Assembly (NCBI GenBank): GCA_021800745.1 | Contig: JAJYYS010000010.1 | Coordinates: 1 to 20,004 of the forward strand | Direction of reading: 5' to 3' | Length of the DNA stretch: 20,004 nucleotides | DNA from: a bacterium | Lineage (GTDB): Bacteria; SZUA-79; Acidulodesulfobacterales; Acidulodesulfobacteraceae | Part shown: positions 15,737 through 20,004 of the stretch, in pieces | Layout of the letters: each line of letters opens with the position of its first letter | Position numbering within the stretch: the first letter of the stretch is position 1 | Notes under the pieces: generated by a model | What the model was told of the DNA's origin: nothing | The model's database searches: none | The model's input: the letters and a program-made list of their open reading frames with translations, nothing else | Program-made: the position numbers and the translations under genes

Positions 15737-16372
15737 TTATAATACGTCTCTTTTATATATCCAGACTTTAACTCCTATCTTTCCGTAAGTAGTATTAGCC
15801 TCTGACGTACCATAGTCGATATCCGCCCTTAATGTATGAAGTGGAACCCTGCCCTCGCGATACCATTCCGTTCTTGCTATTTCCGCTCCGGCCAATCTTC
15901 CCCCGCATGTTATTTTAATGCCTTTCGCCCCGCTCTTCAATGCCATGGTAACGCTTTTTTTCATTGCTCTTTTAAACGCAACTCTTTTCTCAAGCTGGGA
16001 CGCAATGCCTTCGGCCACTAAAATGGAATCTAATTCGGGCTTTTTAACCTCTATTATATTTATTTCGATATCCTTGGTTTTTATTTTATTAATCTTTGCA
16101 ATCTCGTTTTTAATGTTATCGAATTCCGACGAACCTTTTTTACCGTAAATTATTCCGGGTCTTGCGGCAAATATATCGATAATTAATTTTTCCGCTTTTC
16201 TGCCGATATTTATTTTAGATATCCCTGCCGAATAAAGCTTCTTCTTTAAATATTCACGGATCTTCAAATCCGCGTGCAAGAATTTCGCATAATTTCTGTC
16301 GCTATACCAGCCGGAATCCCATGTTTTATTGATTCCGATTCTAAGTCCGATTGGATTAACTTTCTGCCCCAA
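15737..16372 (-). CDS. rpsC: 30S ribosomal protein S3 (uS3)
   Basis: S3 forms part of the mRNA entry tunnel and helicase activity of the 30S head. The 211-residue product starts [14 protein letters not shown] and has a KH type II domain with the GKKG loop at 77-80, followed by the C-terminal domain with [55 protein letters not shown] and the end IGVKVWIYK. The start is TTG (16372-16370) with GGAGGT about seven bases upstream; the MGQKVNP N-terminus is so conserved that the start is firm. Confidence 0.97.
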   Translation of the reverse strand: MGQKVNPIGLRIGINKTWDSGWYSDRNYAKFLHADLKIREYLKKKLYSAGISKINIGRKAEKLIIDIFAARPGIIYGKKGSSEFDNIKNEIAKINKIKTKDIEINIIEVKKPELDSILVAEGIASQLEKRVAFKRAMKKSVTMALKSGAKGIKITCGGRLAGAEIARTEWYREGRVPLHTLRADIDYGTSEANTTYGKIGVKVWIYKRDVL

Positions 16373-16386
16373 AATCTACCTCCGTT

Positions 16387-16719
16387 TTAAATTTCTTCAA
16401 GAACTATTTTTATATTGCTCATACGTTTTTTAATAGTCGCTCCGCGTCCCATAGCTTTAGGCATAAGTCTTTTTAAAGAGAGAGACATATCTACGTTTAT
16501 TTTTCTTACTATCAGGTTGTCCACATCAACCCTGCCCGTCGAAGATGCATTTGCCAGAGCAGACTTTAAAAGTTTATAAACCGGATTAGCGGATTTCTTT
16601 TTAGTGAACTTTAATATATTGATAGCGTCGTAAACCTTCTTCCCCCTAATTAAATCAACCACAAGCCTTGCTTTTTGAGGAGATACTTTAATATATTTCG
16701 CTTCTGCTTTAAACTCCAT
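16387..16719 (-). CDS. rplV: 50S ribosomal protein L22 (uL22)
   Basis: L22 lines the narrow part of the exit tunnel with its beta hairpin, the site of macrolide-resistance changes. The 110-residue product shows EAKYIKVSPQKARLVVDLIRGK, the helix around YKLLKSALANA and the hairpin tip with MSLSLKRLMPKAMGRGATIKKRMSNI. Length matches the family. GGGG precedes the ATG, and the gene lies 17 bases after rpsS. Confidence 0.97.
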   Translation of the reverse strand: MEFKAEAKYIKVSPQKARLVVDLIRGKKVYDAINILKFTKKKSANPVYKLLKSALANASSTGRVDVDNLIVRKINVDMSLSLKRLMPKAMGRGATIKKRMSNIKIVLEEI

Positions 16720-16736
16720 TTTCTACCCCTTTTTGT

Positions 16737-17039
16737 TTATTTTGAGGATGAACCGCCGCCGGTTTTAACCTTTGTCTTTCTGTCCCCTGAATGCATAGTA
16801 AAAGTTCTTGTGGCGCTAAACTCGCCAAGTTTATGTCCTACCATATTTTCGCTGACAAAGACCGGAATAAACTTCTTGCCGTTATGGACGGCAAAAGTAA
16901 ATCCCACCATCGAAGGTATTATGGTTGACCTTCTGGACCACGTCTTAATTATTTTTTTGTCGTTGGAATCAAATGCCTTTTCAACTTTTTCCAAAAGCGA
17001 TTTGTCAGAAAACGGACCCTTTTTTATAGACCTAGCCAA
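16737..17039 (-). CDS. rpsS: 30S ribosomal protein S19 (uS19)
   Basis: S19 is a head protein that joins S13 in contacting the large subunit. The 100-residue sequence begins [20 protein letters not shown] and contains [45 protein letters not shown], then a Ser/Gly/Lys tail a few residues longer than the usual 90-93. Initiation is at TTG (17039-17037) with AGGAG upstream; the MARSIKKGP start is universally conserved, so this is firm. Confidence 0.97.
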   Translation of the reverse strand: MARSIKKGPFSDKSLLEKVEKAFDSNDKKIIKTWSRRSTIIPSMVGFTFAVHNGKKFIPVFVSENMVGHKLGEFSATRTFTMHSGDRKTKVKTGGGSSSK

Positions 17040-17080
17040 CTTTAATTCTCCTAATTTATATAATTAAAATTTTATACCGA

Positions 17081-17908
17081 TTATCTTGCCTTTCTCCTCG
17101 ATATAATATATTTAGAGGTTTGCTTATTTTTTCTGGTTTTATATCCTTTAGTCGGTACACCCCATGGCGTAACGGGATGACGTCCGCCTGAAGTCTTGCC
17201 TTCGCCTCCGCCGTGAGGATGGTCGATAGGATTCATGGCAACGCCCCTTACCGAAGGTCTTATGCCGAGCCATCTAGACCTTCCGGCCTTACCGATGCTG
17301 ATATTTTCATGTTCGATATTTCCGATTTGACCTATGGTGGCGCAACATTTTTCCGGCACTATTCTAAACTCTCCCGAAGGCATTTTAATCTGCGCATATC
17401 CGCCGTCCTTTCCTAGAAGTTCGGCATAAGCGCCTGCGCTTCTTACAAGTTTTCCTCCGGAGTTAGGCTTCATTTCTATATTGTGTATCATGGTTCCAAC
17501 CGGAATATTAAATAACGGAATGCAGTTCCCCGGCTGGATATCGGCTTTCTCGGATGATACGACGCTGTCGCCTTTTTTTAAACCGACAGGACACAATATA
17601 TATCTTTTCTCGCCGTCTATATAGCTTAATAAAGCAATTCTTGCCGACCTGTTAGGGTCGTATTCTATTTCTATTACGCGGGCGGGCACCTCTCTTTTAT
17701 CTCTTTTAAAATCAATAATTCTATATCTTCTCTTATGCCCTCCGCCCTGATGCCGCGTAGTAATCCTACCGTTATTATTTCTTCCGGCATTTTTTTTATA
17801 TTTTGCAAGAAGACTTTTTTCAGGAAAGTCACGCGTAATTTCAGAAAAATCGGAAACCGTTTGAAATCTTCTAGCGCTTGATGTTGGTTTATATTTTTTT
17901 AATGGCAT
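17081..17908 (-). CDS. rplB: 50S ribosomal protein L2 (uL2)
   Basis: L2 is one of the largest and most conserved 50S proteins, needed for subunit association and peptidyl transferase function. The 275-residue product shows the N-terminal [19 protein letters not shown] (45-63), the OB-fold and SH3-like core, and the C-terminal [21 protein letters not shown]230 corresponds to the E. coli His229 implicated in peptidyl transfer. The basic end [17 protein letters not shown] tail is typical. GGGAG precedes the ATG. Confidence 0.98.
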   Translation of the reverse strand: MPLKKYKPTSSARRFQTVSDFSEITRDFPEKSLLAKYKKNAGRNNNGRITTRHQGGGHKRRYRIIDFKRDKREVPARVIEIEYDPNRSARIALLSYIDGEKRYILCPVGLKKGDSVVSSEKADIQPGNCIPLFNIPVGTMIHNIEMKPNSGGKLVRSAGAYAELLGKDGGYAQIKMPSGEFRIVPEKCCATIGQIGNIEHENISIGKAGRSRWLGIRPSVRGVAMNPIDHPHGGGEGKTSGGRHPVTPWGVPTKGYKTRKNKQTSKYIISRRKAR

Positions 17909-17924
17909 CGTTCTTTTCTCCCGA

Positions 17925-18212
17925 TTATACTTCTAAAGCCGAAATTCTCTGGCCTTCTTGAAGTTTTACATAAGCCTTTTTAATATTGGGTAATTTACCG
18001 GTATATTTGCCCACTCTTCTGAACTTACCCCTGGTAATTACCGTATTGACGTTATCAACTTTAACATTAAAGTACTTTTCGACCGTATCTTTAATATCTT
18101 TTTTATTTGCATCCCTATTAACGTTAAAGACATAAGTATTATTTATCTCTCTAATTTTTAGACTTTTTTCGGACTGCACGGCTTTTTCTATAGCGGTATT
18201 TAATTCTTTCAT
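17925..18212 (-). CDS. rplW: 50S ribosomal protein L23 (uL23)
   Basis: L23 at the tunnel exit is the docking site for trigger factor and SRP. The 95-residue product has [32 protein letters not shown] followed by [23 protein letters not shown], the standard family pattern. The ATG overlaps the rplD stop in an ATGA arrangement (4 bases), with GAGAGGAA inside rplD, so the pair is translationally coupled. Confidence 0.97.
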   Translation of the reverse strand: MKELNTAIEKAVQSEKSLKIREINNTYVFNVNRDANKKDIKDTVEKYFNVKVDNVNTVITRGKFRRVGKYTGKLPNIKKAYVKLQEGQRISALEV

Positions 18213-18844
18213 AATGCAAGATTCCTCTCAAGTTCTTCGTTAGCTTTAACCGTAATCATTACTTTTTCATATTTTAATAGATCTACAATATTTAAGAGAT
18301 TTACGCAGGTCGCTTTGTAATCCATAAGATTTCTGGTGGACTTAATTATTTTGTCGTCCGTATTTGATGCCGGCAGTATTAGTAATCCCTTTTTTATTCC
18401 AAGATTATTGAATATCGATTTCATTTCTTTTGTTTTAATATTTGAAAGCTCAAAATCTTCTATAAAAACAAGGCGCCCTTCTTTTAACAAATGCGACAGG
18501 GCAGATTTAACAGCCGCTTTCCTTGCTTTCTTAGGCATATCCTTCTTATAATTTCTTTCGTTTGTAGGTCCAAAAATAGTTCCGCCGCCTTTCCATAAAG
18601 GAGATCTGGTCGAACCCGCCCTTGCTCTGCCGGTTCCTTTCTGCTTCCACGGCTTAATTCCGCCGCCGGAAACTATCTTTCTATTTTTTGTAGAAGCCAA
18701 TCCCAACCTTTTATTGGCAAGAGTCAATAAAACAAATTCTTTTATTAAAGGTTCTTTAACGGGATACGAATATATTTCTTCATTCAATGAAATATTTCCG
18801 GCGTTTTTATTGCTTATGTTTAATACGTTTGCGCTTTCAGACAT
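18209..18844 (-). CDS. rplD: 50S ribosomal protein L4 (uL4)
   Basis: L4 lines the exit tunnel with a long loop; in E. coli it also represses the S10 operon. The 211-residue sequence has the loop region GGGIKPWKQKGTGRARAGSTRSPLWKGGG at about 60-88, KDMPKKARKAAVKSALSHLLKEGRL, and a Rossmann-like C-terminal half. Length is normal. AGGGGAT precedes the ATG and the stop overlaps the rplW start. I see no evidence in the sequence for or against L4-type autoregulation here. Confidence 0.97.
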   Translation of the reverse strand: MSESANVLNISNKNAGNISLNEEIYSYPVKEPLIKEFVLLTLANKRLGLASTKNRKIVSGGGIKPWKQKGTGRARAGSTRSPLWKGGGTIFGPTNERNYKKDMPKKARKAAVKSALSHLLKEGRLVFIEDFELSNIKTKEMKSIFNNLGIKKGLLILPASNTDDKIIKSTRNLMDYKATCVNLLNIVDLLKYEKVMITVKANEELERNLAL

Positions 18845-18886
18845 TATAATAAATCCCCTTTTCTTAAGACAGGTAAAAAATTATTT

Positions 18887-19534
18887 TTACTTATGCAGTT
18901 TTCTTCCCGATTTATCAGCGGCGTATATATAGATTATGTTATTATTGGCTCCAGGGACGGTGCCTTTAACATACATCAGATTTTCATCTGCGTCAATCTT
19001 GACCACTTTTAAATTTAAAACGGTTTTTTTATCCATTCCCATATGTCCCGGCATTTTTAAGCCCTTAAATACCTTAGACGGATAAGACGACTGTCCTATA
19101 GAACCTGGAGCCCTATGAAAATTAGAACCGTGTGTATCTCTGCCGCCTGAGAAACCCCATCTTTTAACGACTCCCTGATACCCTTTCCCTTTTGAAATGC
19201 CGCTTATAGATACGGATTGCACATCGTTAAATATAGAGATGTCGATAACGTCGCCTATATTCACGCCGTCTATTTCCGAATCCCTAAATTCTTTTAAAAT
19301 TTTTAACGGGTTTAAATTATTCTTTGAAAATTTTCCGAGAATAGGCTTTTTTAATCTGAACGATTTCGCTTCTTCAAAACCTATTTGCAATGCATCGTAT
19401 CCATCAGACTGCTTAATCTTTTTCCCCACTACGGTGCAAGGTCCCGCCTTGATAACCGTAACGGGCACAATCATGCCGTCCTGATTAAATATCTGCGTCA
19501 TTCCAATCTTTTTTCCTATTATTGCTTTTATCAT
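18887..19534 (-). CDS. rplC: 50S ribosomal protein L3 (uL3)
   Basis: L3 is an assembly-initiating protein with a loop reaching towards the peptidyl transferase centre. The 215-residue product starts IIGKKIGMTQIFNQDG (after MIKA), has ISKGKGYQGVVKRWGFSGG and the conserved GSNFHRAPGSIGQSSYPSKV, whose Gln matches the residue methylated by PrmB in E. coli, then GLKMPGHMG. CGGAGT precedes the ATG. It is 23 bases downstream of rpsJ. Confidence 0.98.
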   Translation of the reverse strand: MIKAIIGKKIGMTQIFNQDGMIVPVTVIKAGPCTVVGKKIKQSDGYDALQIGFEEAKSFRLKKPILGKFSKNNLNPLKILKEFRDSEIDGVNIGDVIDISIFNDVQSVSISGISKGKGYQGVVKRWGFSGGRDTHGSNFHRAPGSIGQSSYPSKVFKGLKMPGHMGMDKKTVLNLKVVKIDADENLMYVKGTVPGANNNIIYIYAADKSGRKLHK

Positions 19535-19557
19535 AATTTTAATACTCCGAGATTCAA

Positions 19558-19869
19558 TTAAATCTGCTTAATATCTACATCTATACCTGAAGATAAATCT
19601 AATTTCATTAACGCATCAATGGTTGCCTGATTCGGTTCAAGCAAATCAATAATCCTTTTATGCGTCCTCATCTCAAACTCTTCTCTCGACTTCTTATCCA
19701 CATGCGGAGAGCGTAAGACGCAATACTTATTGATTTTAGTCGGCAGCGGTATAGGTCCGCTAATTTTGGAACCGGTAAGTTTTGCGGTTTCAACTATTTC
19801 CGTCACCGATTGATCCAACAAACGATGATCGTATGCTTTAAGCCTGATCCTTATCTTTTGAATTTCCAT
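19558..19869 (-). CDS. rpsJ: 30S ribosomal protein S10 (uS10)
   Basis: S10 is a head protein that also joins NusB in transcription antitermination. The 103-residue product begins [20 protein letters not shown] and shows [65 protein letters not shown], all diagnostic. The purine-rich AAGGGGT upstream is about 14-15 bases from the ATG, farther than usual; a nearer AAAG directly abuts it. Hairpin repeat copy E lies between tuf and this gene. Confidence 0.98.
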   Translation of the reverse strand: MEIQKIRIRLKAYDHRLLDQSVTEIVETAKLTGSKISGPIPLPTKINKYCVLRSPHVDKKSREEFEMRTHKRIIDLLEPNQATIDALMKLDLSSGIDVDIKQI

Positions 19870-19895
19870 CTTTATTTTATATTACCCCTTTATTA

Positions 19896-19940
19896 GGGGA
19901 CAGAATTAATTCCATCCCCATTCTATGTTTTTCTATGTTT
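19896..19940 (-). repeat. Hairpin repeat copy E with doubled tail (tuf-rpsJ gap)
   Basis: Inverted repeat 19896-19919, GGGGACAGAATT against AATTCCATCCCC, with two central mismatches, followed on the plus strand by TTCTATGTTT twice in tandem (19921-19930 and 19931-19940). An alternative stem is possible: CCCC (19885-19888) with GGGG (19896-19899), which would use the same GGGG/CCCC block. In transcript sense it is the leader between the tuf stop and rpsJ. Confidence 0.75.
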
Positions 19941-19943
19941 AAA

Positions 19944-20004
19944 TTACTCTATAACCTCTGTTATAACTCCGGCTCCAACCGTGTGCCCGCCTTCTCTTAT
20001 CGCG
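19944..20004 (-). CDS. tuf: Elongation factor Tu, C-terminal fragment
   Basis: Only the last 19 full codons are present. They read AIREGGHTVGAGVITEVIE followed by TAA, matching the near-invariant EF-Tu C-terminus (AIREGG-x-TVGAGVV). EF-Tu delivers aminoacyl-tRNA to the ribosome. The 5' part lies beyond position 20004. Placement just before rpsJ on the same strand is the usual junction of the str and S10 blocks. Confidence 0.96.
   Translation of the reverse strand, partial: AIREGGHTVGAGVITEVIE

Noticed and set aside
16675..17067. 130-codon plus-strand open frame over rpsS/rplV
   Set aside because: It is antisense to universally conserved ribosomal genes and shows no recognisable protein features.
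1..20004. CRISPR, phage, insertion sequence or novel defence system
   Set aside because: All coding capacity is accounted for by housekeeping translation, secretion, nucleotide and tryptophan genes; no transposase, integrase, regular spaced repeat or unknown gene was found.

Overview
The window is an AT-rich bacterial chromosome segment in which every recognisable gene lies on the minus strand, so transcription runs from position 20004 towards 1. It holds the end of tuf, then an almost complete S10-spc-alpha ribosomal protein supercluster (rpsJ to rplQ, including secY, adk, map, infA and rpoA), then a tryptophan biosynthesis operon (trpE-trpG-trpD-trpC-trpF-trpB, with trpB cut by the window edge). 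All frames are intact, and there is no mobile gene, tRNA, rRNA or CRISPR array. No gene-free stretch exceeds 90 bases.

Layout in transcription order: tuf 3' end (20004-19944); S10 block rpsJ, rplC, rplD, rplW, rplB, rpsS, rplV, rpsC, rplP, rpmC, rpsQ (19869-14825); spc block rplN, rplX, rplE, rpsN, rpsH, rplF, rplR, rpsE, rplO, secY (14781-9608), with no rpmD; adk, map, infA, rpmJ (9585-7809); alpha block rpsM, rpsK, rpsD, rpoA, rplQ (7795-4830); a 71-bp gap holding a good extended -10 promoter; then trpE to trpB (4758-1).

Organism: the gene order is generic bacterial. Zinc-binding (C+) forms of S4, S14, L24 and L36, a zinc-LID adenylate kinase, missing L30 and low GC fit an AT-rich, possibly anaerobic or deep-branching lineage (for example a deltaproteobacterial-type group). 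The sequence alone does not settle the taxon. Several genes use TTG starts: rpsS, rpsC, rplE, rpsE, rpmJ and rpsD.

Non-coding signals that stand out: (1) five gaps (tuf-rpsJ, rpsC-rplP, rpsH-rplF, rpsE-rplO, rpsM-rpsK) carry related inverted repeats whose stems differ in sequence but keep much of their pairing, usually followed by a TTCTATG tail on the plus strand; two other gaps (rplF-rplR, secY-adk) have an identical 13-mer that looks like the same site without the hairpin; (2) the trp operon sits head-to-tail behind rplQ with no visible terminator, has its own extended -10 box about 10 nt from the trpE ATG (predicting an almost leaderless mRNA), and its first five genes lack close Shine-Dalgarno sequences, unlike the ribosomal genes and trpB.
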